From Epichloe hybrida (lineage: Eukaryota > Ascomycota > Sordariomycetes > Hypocreales > Clavicipitaceae): 64,000 nucleotides of DNA. Of the stretch, positions 48,411 through 60,382 are shown one piece after another (the first letter of the stretch is position 1; each line of letters begins with the position of its first letter). Both the position numbers and the translations under genes were made by a program. The stretch covers positions 1,736,001 through 1,800,000 of the forward strand of contig JAFEKR010000005.1 in NCBI GenBank assembly GCA_019022495.1, given 5' to 3'. A model generated the notes under the pieces. It saw only the letters and a program-made list of their open reading frames with translations, did no database searches and was not told the DNA's origin.

Positions 48411-51400
48411 CACGTAGATGGCTTGCTTGCTTGTTCTACACCCTAAAATATTGGGCCCAGTACGGACTACATGTACATCTTTGACTCTGGGGCCTTACAT
48501 AATACAGTACGGGGTGCACCCCATGAATTATTTTACAGATCTACATGACAGGGGGGATTATGTAAGCAAATCAGATGCTAGCCAGGAAAGGGAGACAAGA
48601 GGCTAATGCTACCATTTATTGCTAGTAACTTGTACAGAGAAAAAGATACTCTTTTGTGGCATAAAATACCCTATTGATTTTCCTTGTAGCTTTCTGAAAT
48701 AATTCAGGGGGTAGAGTGCATGCCAAAGGGATGGGATGTTTCTTTCGCCGGAGCGCCGGAGTGCGGCATTGCCCTGCTCATCACGGTCCAGGACCCAGGA
48801 CGCCATGCCCATGCCTGTGCTCACACCCCAAGGGGTGGCCTCAGCTTTTCGACACTGTACATGTACATGTATTGTACAGGTATGAGAAGATGGCGGCAGA
48901 CGAAACGCACATCCTAGCTTGTGGCTACGGCCCGCCGCGGCACACAGTTAATACATGCACAAGTTCGTCTCGTATCCAGGATGGAGCCTCTGGATCCCAG
49001 TTGGGCAGGCGGTGAAAGATGGCATCCACGGTTGGAAACCCACAGTGTATCAGTGCGAATTCACACTCCATGGCATATGCTCACTACATCAATACATCAA
49101 TACATCAATACGGATTACATGTGCTTGATACAGTACGTAGGCATGTGCTAAGTACTCCGTGTATGCTAACCATTGTATGTTACATAATTCTGCTAGTCAG
49201 AAGACTCCACCGTAGATACGAGACGAACTTTGGCTCACGACTCCATCTCTCTGAGTGCGCGAAGGCCGAGGGAAGGATTGGACCAGGATTCTGACTGCGC
49301 ACATACAGTTGATATGTTCCGTGATGCGTAGGAGATGGGTTGATTTGAACAATGGACCACGTGCGTGGAGCCTGCCCTTGGGGAAAGCCCTGTTTTCTTG
49401 CTGTCATTACCCATGTGGCTGGCAATCTCGAATGACTTTCTTGTGCTTTGGCAAATGCCCGGGGCAGATGATGCGGTCGTTCCATCCCCCAGCTTGACAC
49501 GATCTAGAACCGTAGATCCTTGCCATCTATCACGATGGACGGAGCTACGTGTAATCGACAATGGAACAAGCCAACAACGCCTTGTCCATACGGATCCGGA
49601 GGTATTACTCGTGCCATTAGAGAATAGAGTTGGGCTAGTGCGCGGACTAAAAGTACATGGCTCGATCTGATAATATCTGGCCACGATAATCCGTATGTAA
49701 TACACACAGCGCATCAACCCAAGCCCATTTCTCCCCGCCATCATGCCAGGGGGAAGGAAGGGGGTGCCAACGGATCTCGGCATTTGGTAGGCGTCAGAAT
49801 CCTTCGAGACGCCTGGCGCTCCTCGACTTATTTCGATTCGAGCTCATGTTTCAGGGCAGTGAGGATGGGGAAGTTCCCAATCATCTTCGCAGAAGCCCGG
49901 CTCGTGCCACGTTCTGCCCGCCGAGTCCCGGGCACATGGCGGGTTGCGACATTTAAAGACGCGTTGCTAATGATGTACCCAGGCCCCAGACACATTTGTG
50001 TCACGAATGACTTTTTCATGGCATGCCATGGATTCATTCATGCCTTACCGAGTACAAATGGAGAATGGGCCATGCTCGGAGAACACCGCCAGCCCAAATC
50101 TTCAGTAGATGGATCAACACCCCCCCCCTCGATGCCTGCTCCTTTTGGCGGCTGGCGCGTCGGGGTCGTCCCATCTCATGCCCTCCGCGGAGTTCAGTGA
50201 ACTTGTGTCATGAATAGAAAAGTACGGATTAGAGGGCAACTAGCGGGTGTCATGTTAATATGCCGCAGTAGCTAGCGGGGAATTGTCTCGGATGAAATTC
50301 ACTCATGGTGCCAACGATGAACTTTGTCGAGGGAAGAATTGTGAGGAGGAGGGAAGAAGGGACGTCATTCACGGTGACGCAGAACTTTTTTTTGTTTCGG
50401 AAGCGGTGAATATCCTCTCCCCCCACCCCCCTTCCTACGTTCCCGTCTTCTCGGATGAACTAGGTAGCTTTGATGAGGACTGCCCGCGTTGTCACAGGTC
50501 TTACTGGCAGGGACCATCAGATATAGAGCGTGCTACGGACGGACCATTGGTGACCATGAAGAAAGCCACACGAGAAAAAAATAGAAAAAAAAAATACAAT
50601 ATCATTACGGAGTAATCCGTACGATAAGAAAGGTCATTGAAAAAGGAGTGTCTGTCGTACTTATCTCGACCCCCCGTATCCTCTTTACAAACGGCCTTTT
50701 GTTCCGTACACACTTTCTATTATTAGACGATCCGTGAATGGAGAGGCGGGAACGAATTGCCAAAGTGCTGGTTTTCCAAACACCCAACCACCCCCCCCCC
50801 TATTACTCCCCGAGTCCTCTAGGAATAGAACCAGACAGATGCTGACCAGCCACACACAGATTTTCCTCCTCCCACCTCTTTTCGTCCCTACGACTCCGAA
50901 CCACCACGTAACTTGCCGAAATTTTGCCCGAGCACCCATGGCACCAGCCCAGCTTCCAAATGCAAGGCAGACCATGCAATGCAGACTTGTTCCAGCAGTA
51001 ATGTCACCATGGCGTGGATGTCACCATAGTGTGGGGTAGCAAGCGATGGGACATACGAATACGACGTCAAATAAATGTCACTTCAACATGGCCATGCCAA
51101 TGCCGCAGAGTTCCCACCACTTCGTCCAACCCATTTCACATGCATCAAGTTAGCAATCCACCCCCCGATACCTAGTACAATGTATGTATGTAGGTATGTA
51201 CCATCTACAATGTAGCCCTGTCAATAGCGTCGTACAAAAATAGACGGTCCATGGTCTCTCGAGCTTGCATGCGTGTGTGTGTCCAATGTCCATAGCCAGG
51301 GGGTGTCAACGAGACCCTGTCTGTGACTTGAAACCTTCACTAATGACATGTCGTACTCATCGGCTCTGATCAATGCAATAGAACATTCCATTATTCCTCT

Positions 51401-51938
51401 GTCGTAATCTAGATTCTTGTTCAGAGTTCCACGCCATTGTCAAAATGCTCTAATTCGTCAAGTCATTTTCCAGCCCCAGTGCCGGTACTTTTCTATGAAC
51501 GCCTATTGCTTTGGAATTAAAGGAAGTTTTCGCCCAAAGATGCATCATTTCAGTCGTTGCCTCATCATCTGAAAGGAAATCCCGTCCCATGATTGAGCCT
51601 GCGGGTGAGGTTAAAAAAAAAAAAAAAAAAAAAAAAAGAGGAATAGGCAGCATGTAGAAGCTAGTTCAAATTGCTCCCCCAGGATCAGCTCGCCGGGCAA
51701 TCAAGCTTGACCTGAACTGAGCAAGCTCAACAGAAAGGGCAAGTGCCCTCCTACTGGAACGCATGGCATGTTGCAGTCGGATAATAATCAAAAAGGCGAT
51801 GGAAGGCATGTCCGGATCGGGGGAAGTGGCCGTAACCTAGTGAGCAACCTTCAAGTGGCCAGCCAGGACCTGCAGTCGACGTCCACCACTAAAATACATA
51901 GTCCGTGTCTCAGACGATGAGGACTTTTTACCTCAACT

Positions 51939-54688
51939 TCAATCCAGACCAGGCAGCCAGCCACCTCCGCTGAGCGACGCGGTATCAAGGCCCTCAAACT
52001 CCAATAGTCTTTGATCCTCCCGATTTGCTCCGGAGGATCGAGGGAAGCTATTGCTTCGGTTCTGGCTAAAGAGAAACACTCCTGGAGGTGGATCACTATT
52101 AACGCTGTCCCCCAGTCCCCATCCCTCGAAATTCTGTTGCCAGCTTGCTCTGTCATCATCCAGCATCCAGTCCTGTCCATTGGGCGTGCCATGACCTGCA
52201 TCCTTGACGGGCATTCGTCGAGGGACAATCTGGCGAACCAGCTGCGGAATTGAGGAACGCTGGTCCAGGGGGAAGAATGGCGAGTCATAATACCTTGATG
52301 CCGCCGCACTGACTGGGTTGTTGGTCCACACTTCTTCCATAAAATTGGCATCGAAATCGATTGGCATATGCAGACGCATGGATTGCTCCCGATGAAGAGA
52401 CAGCCGATGGCTTACCTCTTCCACAATCTGCGAAGATTGCACCAACAAGGTCATTCGATCGTCCAGTGGCCCAGGACCGACGGCTTCGTTTAATTTGACT
52501 TGTGATAATAAGAGTCCCGTGGGGCTGCTGTGGTCTCCCGGGGACAAGGAGCTACCATCTGAAACGACTCCCGATGAAGCGTGGCTTGAGACTAGGGAGG
52601 GGACATCTGACGCGCTATAGTATCCGTACTTTTCATCGGCTCTTCCGAGCACGCTGGCGGCATCTTCCGGGATATCGCATCCCCATTTTCTGGCCAGGAC
52701 ACTCAGAATGCTCAGCGTACGTCGGGCGCAGAGCCAATCGTCGGCTATCTCCTCCAGATGCTTGACTCCATGAATGATGTCTCGCCTGGCGCTTTTTTCG
52801 GGCACGTTAAGCAAGTGGATGGTACATGCGCTGTGGACCATGTACACCGCAATATTGCAGATCTGTCGTAGACCATACAGCTTCTTGTACAGCCTCATCA
52901 ATTTCGATATCGCGCCTGCATTGGCTGTGCATATTCTTCGCGGGGAAACGTGTGTGGGTAGCGGCGACGCAGCCGGGGTGTATTTGAGAAATGGTCGGAA
53001 GAGATGAATGTATTGCAAGTGGAAGAACATGCTAGGGCAAAACCTGTCAGCAAAACCTGTGCTCGAAAAGTCGAGAAGCCCCCGGGAAAGACTATTGACT
53101 ATTCATCGCCGCACAAACGGGCAAAGCGTAGGGATGAACCAATCACTGCTTACTGCATGAGGATGACATTTGGCAGCTGGCCCTCCGTGGGCTCAAAATG
53201 TTTCGGCAGCGCTTTACGCCACTGCTCCAGACGCTGATGAATCTCACTCAACTTCTTCAGTTCTGCAGACTTGGCCCGGGACCGACCAATGTGGTTAGGA
53301 TGGTAAAAGAAAACCATGAGGTCACTGCTGATCTCGCAGAGACTAACCAGCTGTAGCGCGGCAGAACGAGTCCGCGAAGGCTGTTCAAATGAGTCATCGG
53401 AGCCCTTGTCGGTCAATGGTGACCACATGGCTGCATCCTCCTCCTCTGGGTGAACGTCAAACCTTGACGTGCTGCAAGAGGCCTTTGGTAGCTGGGGTAG
53501 TCTTCCCAGATAATTCGACCAGCACTTGTCGAACACAAAACATCCCCAGTACGTGATCTTCCTGGCATCGATCTCCTCCTCCGACATGCGTTCCCTGTCC
53601 TTGCCAGTCACCTCGAGGTTTAGGCCAATATCCTGAGCCATGCGGAAGCTCATACCACTGTATACCCAGCCCTTGGCCTCACGGCCGCAGCCAGCCTCTC
53701 GAACGGACATCAGCGCCAGCGCTTGGACTGTTACGAGACGGGGCTTTTCAAATTCGTCATTGTCCAAGATGAGCCGCTTTGCCTCTGTAAAGAAATGATC
53801 ACCTTTCGTTCGAGCATCTCCAGGTGTCCCGAACGCGCCGGCCTTATCGGTAAAATGGCAACCGAGGGCCAGCATTGCGTTGACCAATAATGGCGAGCAA
53901 TACGTTGTTGAGTTTCGAGAAGTTACGCGGGCTGGGCCTTGTAGGAAGTCTCGAAGAAATAGCTCTTTGGATAAGGCAGTGAAGTAAGTAAAGTGATAGT
54001 TGAAGTACAGGTTGATCAAGTGCGTGATGAGTCCCGAGTCATCCGTAATCTGCGTCCAGGAAGAGACGGGATCATCATTGATGACTTGTTGGTCGGACTG
54101 AGGATGGAAGTCGACTGCATCGTTTTGGGATTCTCCTAGGTAGATGAGATGCGATGTACCGCCAATGAACCGTACGGAGCCGTTCTCGAATCGAAGTTCG
54201 CCCATCTTACGGGCGAGTTCATTTTCGCCTTTGACGGCCATGAAGTCGACGTAGTCCTCCTCCTTCATCTCCTCGGGTGTTGCCGCCTCATCGTCCGAGT
54301 CTTGATTGACTATTGCCTGTGCCACGGAATCCAAGCTATCACATGAGCGAATTCGGTTGACTATGGAGGAAACATTATCTTCCGAGGCGTTGAGGATGGC
54401 TTCGACGAGAACCTGCAGGGTAGTGTTTCGAGCCCTCAAAATGTCTGCCTTTTCGCGATAGACGCCTTTCCGGCGATGATCCGAGTTAGGGTCATAGACG
54501 CATTCTGTGCCGTAAACGCTGGCGCAAGCAGCGCAGCTGGGCAGAGCTCCGTCGCACTTGGACTTGCGTTTACGGCAAGCAACGCATGCTGTGCTGATGC
54601 AACGACGTTTTCGGCTTGCCGAGTCGGCTCGTCGGCGCGTTTTCGACTTGGCAGCGACGACGGAAGCTGTGTTGGTGTTGGCACTCAT
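51939..54688 (-). CDS. Zn2Cys6 regulator, NirA-like
   Basis: Nuclear transcription factor of 875 residues. Exons 54688-53154 and 53031-51939 (122-bp intron, phase 2) join as VILM-H-MFFHLQYIHLFRPF. Zinc cluster Cys are at residues 35, 38, 45, 52, 55 and 63 (STACVACRKRKSKCDG); it is followed by the linker YDPNSDHRRKGVYREK and a short coiled stretch. The fungal_trans middle domain has LINLYFNYHFTYFTALSKELF, SFRMAQDIGLNLE and YWGCFVFDKCWSNYLGRLPQL. This linker and domain reading is the one commonly annotated as nitrogen assimilation factor NirA-like, but paralogues exist and a nitrate role is not shown. I chose MSANTNTAS at 54688; a longer frame to 54862 would translate an 11-bp minisatellite and is unlikely. 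Confidence 0.88.
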
Positions 54689-54782
54689 GCTCGGCACATA
54701 CGTCAATGCATAATAATAGCCCGGTGCGTTTGCGTTGCCGCGGGGAAGATGTTTCTGCCCCGGTTTTGCATGCGTCTTGCTC

Positions 54783-54859
54783 TTGTTGCCAATTTGTTGC
54801 CAACTTGTTGCCAACTTGTTGCCAACTTGTTGCCAACTTGTTGCCAACTTGTTGCTAAC
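54783..54859 (-). repeat. 11-bp minisatellite upstream of NirA-like gene
   Basis: Seven head-to-tail copies of TTGTTGCCAAC (plus strand); the first ends in T and the last has one C-to-T change. It sits 95-171 nt upstream of the chosen start, in the 5' UTR or promoter. As 11 is not a multiple of 3, three units would read as an 11-residue repeat if translated. Confidence 0.95.
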
Positions 54860-57800
54860 CAATGTTGAGGAGATGAGGCCAGTTTATGTATGTAGGTGAC
54901 CGGTCTGTCGTGATTCGGATAAGAACGCCCCGACGGGATGTTGTAAGGGGTACCTCGGAAGATAAAGGTGGGGCAGGTCCCTACCAGTTGGTAAAAACTG
55001 GCTGGGGAAAGTGCGTATTACAACGTCCGTTGTAATTGGAGCCTTCCCTGTTGGGCCCTGCCTGGACCAGCAGCACTTGATAAGTGATAAGCAACAAGCA
55101 GTCTGAAAGGTAGTACCTCAGCTCCGTACACCTCGCAAATCTCGTCGTGATACGTCAATACTCGCATGTATGTATTGTTCCGAACGAGCCTTGTTATCAC
55201 AGAAGATTTTCTCCCTTGGCTGGGCACGACAAAGACGAAGCTGAGAAATGTGGCTGCTTAGATGGCTGCTTAGATATAAGCAGTAAGTGGGTTTCTATGT
55301 ATGAGTCTCAGGGAGTCGAGATAAGAGAAGCAATGACGAGTGCAAAGCCGAGAGATAAGCTTCATGATGGCCGCACCGCGCAAGGGGGGCTGCGATGCAG
55401 GTTGCAAAATGCGAAATTTCGCAGATCAAAGACGAACCAAGTAGACAGCCAAGACAAAGAAGACTACTCACACATGATTCAAGGTCAAGGGAAGTTGCAG
55501 GAGGCTTTTATGAAATTTTGCGACTCCCCCAGTCCGAAAGTGGTGCGAAAGATATACATGTAAAATGGGTTCGAGTCGTTGAACGTTCCGGGTTCCGGCC
55601 AAGCAAGTACCCGGTACGAAGAATGATGACTCTGCCTCCCTCGTTGGGGTGCAAGTCCAAAGTTCCGGGCACATGAAGGCACATGAAGCGACCAAGCCGG
55701 TACCGCTGTAGCTCTCTTCCTGGAGTGGGCAACCTCGGGCAACCTTGGCCGACGGCACTTGCACTTGACTTGAGAGGGGCAGGCGCGACCTCAAGGGCCA
55801 GATCTTGTGGTTCGATGGCAAGTGGGAACACGGATTACCCCAGCATGGGTTGAGGCCGTTTGTTGGTGGAGACCAAAAAGCAACCACTTGACTCGACACT
55901 GACACGAGAACGAGATGGCTCGCAGGTAGGGACGATCCGAAGCCAAGACGAGTCGAGTTTTTCGTCAATAGCATGAGGAGCCTGGTGCAGCTTCGTATCC
56001 ACCATTTGAGCTCGCACTACCGAGTATGACGCTAATAAGTAGTTGGTACTCTTCGATCTTGGCATCATCGGAGTGCTACTCCATGTGATCCGGCTGAAGC
56101 AGATGAGCCTCGTCGACAGTATTCTGGCCCGTTTGTGCTCACCACAAGTCCTCTATGTCGATTTTATTTCGATCAAGATGTCCTACAGTTCTCGAGTCCC
56201 AGATCCTCGACGGCGGCCGCGACCTGGCGTCACGCTGACAAAATTCAATTGATGATGATGTTGTACGAGTTAGTCTCCTGTATCATACGAGATCTGTTTG
56301 GGTTCAGCGAGATGATCCCCGGCACGTGTTCGTCCGGGCACGCATTCTTTCCTTGATTGTCGATCAGGTACCGGGTTGGACATGGCAAATTATGGATTAC
56401 ATCAGGATGAAAGAAAGACACTCACAGCCGCTCGCAGAGCAAACCGTCGCTATCACAAAGCCTCCCTCCCCCAAGGCTGTCAAGACTCTCCAACAAGGGG
56501 GAGGGAGGATCAGCTCGGGACCCTTCGTTGAACCAACCGAAGTTCATTGAATGCCATCTGCCGGGCTTCTGAGCAATATCAAAATGGCTCTGTAAATGAC
56601 GTCGAAAACTCCCATATGTTATTCTGCGCGTAGCACAAGTATGCGGGTTTACTAATAAGCAGCAAGTGTCACCAGACATGTGTACCATCTCCATCCTAAA
56701 GCGCATGCACACTCCCTTCACACTTGTGACACGCCCCCCTCTCGTAAGGCTGGAAGGATGGTACTACTACTACCCGCAAGGCATAACTTCCTTTGATCAT
56801 CCTGGCAGTTCCTCAATCAGCCTTATCAAAGGCCAGCATTAATAGCTGACTGGACAAGGCGGACAGCGACCAAGGTCTTGTGTCTTGCGTTCTATTAGGT
56901 AGAAGCCGTCGCCAAGAGGATCTTCCGCGTTTCACCGAATATGAAGTCTTACCATGTCGGTCAATGATCCGTTGGTGTCCCGGGGGCTCACTAGCCTTTC
57001 TTTCACGTAATCAAGAGGTCGGCTCCGAGGGTATTGGGTATTATGCGATCCATCCATGGAATGTAATGTCGGGAGAGGAGCACTGTGCGAGAACCCCCAA
57101 CTTTGCGCGGCCGGCTCGGACGGGTGTAATCCATGATTCGACGGGAAACGAATCGTGAAGAGAACCGGTGCCGGCTGTTACTTGCGTCGCTGACAAACTG
57201 CCGTACCTGCTGATGCATGACCAGCAACCTTCTTCAAGGATGACGATTGGAACGACGAATGCAGTGGGTGTATGAGGTGCAGCATAGCGCCTGGGACCGT
57301 ACTCGGTCAATCAAATCCGCTCTGTGGCCCCCGAGTCCAACTTCTCCCTGCCGCTTTAGCCCAGATCGTACGGACTAAGTTCGAGATAGTCTGCCGTCGA
57401 TCGGGCCCGAGGTTTTGACACGGCCAAATAGACCGGCCGATCGCGCTGCGAAACGACCCACACTCCGGTTATACGGCAATGGAACCAACATCTGACGCAG
57501 CCATCTCAGTTCCGGGTTATGTGCTGTATGTAGAAGCTCATCGAAGCTCATCGAAGCTCATCCATCGTCATCTGATCAATCGGCCAAAGCAAGAGAATCC
57601 CCGGCTCTGGCTCTGTCTTGATACATCCAATTCAACCCGTGACAAGGAAACTAGGACATAAGACTGGGAAGAATCATCGGCGAACAGCACAACATGGTTT
57701 TTTTTCTCACGCCCGGCCTGGTTTTTGGTACAACTTCTTCATGACGTAGTATACAAGTAAGACTAACCAGTCAGTACATCCCGACCATTTGTCTAGTCCT

Positions 57801-58109
57801 CCTCTCCTTCTGAAACATTCCGAATGCGGTGAACAAGCGTACAATTGAGGGGACAGAAAACCCACCATACCTCTAGGCTCTCTCTCCACATGCCATGAGA
57901 TCACGGCGATAGATTGCACACTTGAGTGCACAACTACGCCGTATGCCAGCTGTCCATCATGAATCCCCCCCTCCCTCAGTCCCAGCAGCCTGCCTTTTCC
58001 GCCACCACTCCCCACGAGCAAAATGAGCATGAGATTTTCACCACGTCCTCACACCCCCGTCGTCCGGTTATACATTTTTGGCGTGGCCTCCCTCGGAAAG
58101 ACCTCCCCT
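54860..58109. other. intergenic, no gene recognised
   Basis: A 3.3-kb spacer between the NirA-like gene and NAM9, both on the minus strand. Frames on both strands (for example 55147-55563 plus and 55468-55974 minus) lack recognisable content. It has short tandem duplications: GGCTGCTTAGAT twice near 55251-55274 and a GAAGCTCATC run three times near 57536-57566. A tRNA-like B box at about 55566 was rejected. Confidence 0.5.
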
Positions 58110-59965
58110 CTAACCGCGCTCCAAGTACCAATTGTGGGTCAATTGGTTCGTCAGATAGCCAAACGGCGTGGGAACCTCGGCCATGCCCTTTCGTGCCACG
58201 GGATGACGCAGGTAAACGGCAGCGCAAATGTTAGGGTTGACCTCGAGGTAGCGAGGGATGAAGGCGAATGCAGACATGAATGGTCGAGGTCGCCATGGTG
58301 TCGCATAGGGCTTAGTGTCATCGATGGGGTTCTCCTCGTCGTATCGTAGCAGTCTGGCGAGCTTGCGCATTTCGTCTCGGGAAAGCTGTGATTCGCCCAT
58401 GATGCGAACGGCTTTTTCCTTCTGCTCTTCCGAGAGGCCCTCGAGGCCTTTGTCAATTTGGCGCTGGCGGTTATGTTCTGGTTGTTGACCCTTGGGTATG
58501 ACCACCTCGTCACTGGGAGAAGGCGAAGACGTGGTATCGGCTGGGGCTGGGGCTGGGGCTGAGTCGGTGGCGGTTGACGAGACGGGCTGGATGGTGAGCT
58601 TCTCAAAGCTCTCGCGCATGAGTTCATGGCTCTTCATCTGGAGCTGCAGCTCCTCCATGAGCTCTTGAACATCAAGAGCGCTATCTTCAGGGTGGGAAAG
58701 GAATCGTTTTGCGTCGGCGCGGAACAGGCGCAATTGCTTCTTTTCTTTGGCGGAGAGATCCTTGGGGTTGTTCTTGAGGATCTTCTTGACGTCTTTGAGA
58801 AGGAATTTCAGGGCGCGGTTGTTGAGCTGCCAGGATTCCTCTCCCGACAGCGCCTCAAGTCCTGGCCCGGTACTCTCCTCTTCGGCACTTTCTGATCGCT
58901 GCTTTTCTGTAGTCTCTTCGGCTGCCTCCCCTTCTGCCGCGGCAGCTTCTGCTGATGTGCTTTCCATGGATGAGTTGGCCGCGGCTTTGCGGATTGCTGT
59001 CTTGTAAAACGCTTCTGACTTCTTCTTGCGCGCCTCCAAGTTGTCGATTAGACGCTTATTCCCTTCTGGCGCCTTTTGCTGTCCTGTGCCGTACATGACC
59101 TTGTCGACGTCTACCTGAAACATGTCGCCGGGGTTCAGCTGGTAGGATGGATGGACCATCTATTGAAGATTGCCATCAGTAAGCTTGCTCGTCTACTTCC
59201 GGTCCTCGTTATATGACGATGATTCATTATCCTGAGACGAATGTAAAAGAACTCACCTTCTTGCCGTTGACCTTGACTGCTCCGTGAATGACAAATTGTC
59301 GTGCTTGGCGCACACTACTAGCGAACAAGGCTCGAAAAACGGCCGTGTCCAATCTCCGCTCCAAAGGAGCAAATGTCATCTGCATATAAGGTGTCATATT
59401 TGCAAATTGGTCGGACAAGAGCTTGTTGACATCGCCAAATGGCGGTGGCCTGCGTCTTGATCGCTCTTGTGTGCTTAGCTGGGGAACTTTGGAGTACGCT
59501 TCTGCGGTCAGATTTGACGTGGCCAGGCCGGAGCCTCGGCCGGCGGCCTGTTCGGAACCATCGTGCGCGGCGAGATATTCGGGCGGCAGATCGACGGCGG
59601 AGAGAAGTCGACGGGAGAACAGACGCACCCATTTCTTCTCGGGGATGTGCTCGCCATGGTACGATCTCGTTTTCGACTTGGCAGCCCATTTCTGCTGGAA
59701 GAATGTCGGAGTGCCTCGGATCTGCGGCTCCCGTCCGGCGTTACGGTACAGGTTATACAGGTTGTATTTGTTCCATGACTGGCGCAATTTCTTTTGCAAA
59801 CAAGAAGAAGAAGAAAGAGTGTTAGATCAGCAAACTCAAACTTTGTTGGGAAAGGAGGTCGAGCCGTGACGGTGCTTGGTGCACTGTTGTCACGGCGTCG
59901 GGCGAGGACGAAGAAAAGAGGCTTACCGGCCGATTGAGACTGTAAAATCTGTGAGGCTTACGCAT
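58110..59965 (-). CDS. NAM9: mitochondrial ribosomal protein uS4m (Nam9)
   Basis: Small-subunit protein S4 of the mitochondrial ribosome, needed for subunit assembly and decoding accuracy. Exons 59965-59927, 59790-59257 and 59159-58110 (introns 136 and 97 bp, both phase 0) give 540 residues. The start [13 protein letters not shown] joins to [17 protein letters not shown], which suits the S4 N-terminus. The S4 RNA-binding domain spans the second junction: [24 protein letters not shown], then [23 protein letters not shown] long charged, Ala/Glu-rich insertion (about residues 220-420) and a C-terminal block ([23 protein letters not shown]) follow, as in fungal Nam9 and unlike bacterial S4. It is divergent from CTF18. 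Confidence 0.95.
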
Positions 59966-60382
59966 CTTGCCCGAAGCTGCCTCTATTGCTGGTAGCGGCC
60001 TGGCAAGATTGACGTCGTCGTGTACTTAAGCTTCGGGAGCATAGAGCGAGAAGTCGAATTGGCGGCCGATTGGATTTTCCCGCCCGAGCCAGTCTAACGA
60101 GCTAGGCGAGTGTTGATTGGATGTGGTGTGTAGTCTGTGTCAGCAGCTGTGGGCACTTGGCGGTCCTGGAAAAGTGGATCCCACTAAACGCGGTTCCCAA
60201 CTCGGGACGCGTTCAAATTACACGGTGGAAGGGGGTTTCAACGACCAGATTGTAACACACAAAATCATAGTATAACACTTCGCCACTTGTTGACATTTAC
60301 ATCGGAATGTCGACGTAGACCTCATATACTCCCACGACTGCCATCTATCCATCTAGTCTGGCAAACACAACGGCACCCAACC
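59966..60382. promoter_or_regulatory. shared NAM9/CTF18 divergent promoter
   Basis: A 417-bp spacer between divergent starts. Two ATTGG words (inverse CCAAT) lie near 60070 and 60116. No TATA box was recognised. A frame reaching upstream to 60287 is open, but the ATG at 60383 is the better start. Confidence 0.5.

Larger units (their letters stand above)
44484..51938. other. 7.5-kb gene-poor region upstream of xyr1
   Basis: No protein-coding gene could be recognised. Frames of up to about 180 codons exist on both strands but overlap one another and lack domains. The stretch is rich in ACTCCGTA/AATCCGTA words and TACATGTA palindromes, and holds one copy of the degraded dispersed repeat (48277-48410), a 12-bp palindrome (48511-48522), a GC-rich minisatellite (47125-47180), an ACATCAAT repeat (about 49085-49108), C or G homopolymers (near 45140, 46630 and 50790) and a 25-nt poly-A (51613-51637). 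Part of it should be the xyr1 promoter. Confidence 0.55.

Noticed and set aside
46542..48567. GGGGGGATTATG(C/T)AAGCA at about 46544 and 48551
   Set aside because: An 18-bp near match with one mismatch is expected a few times by chance in 64 kb on two strands, and the flanks do not align.
54689..54862. Upstream ATG extending the NirA-like protein through the minisatellite
   Set aside because: It would add 58 residues made largely of an 11-bp repeat and lacks any family counterpart; the ATG at 54688 is more plausible.
55563..55600. GGTTCGAGTCG resembling a tRNA B box
   Set aside because: No A box or acceptor stem lies at the right distance, and the T-arm does not pair.
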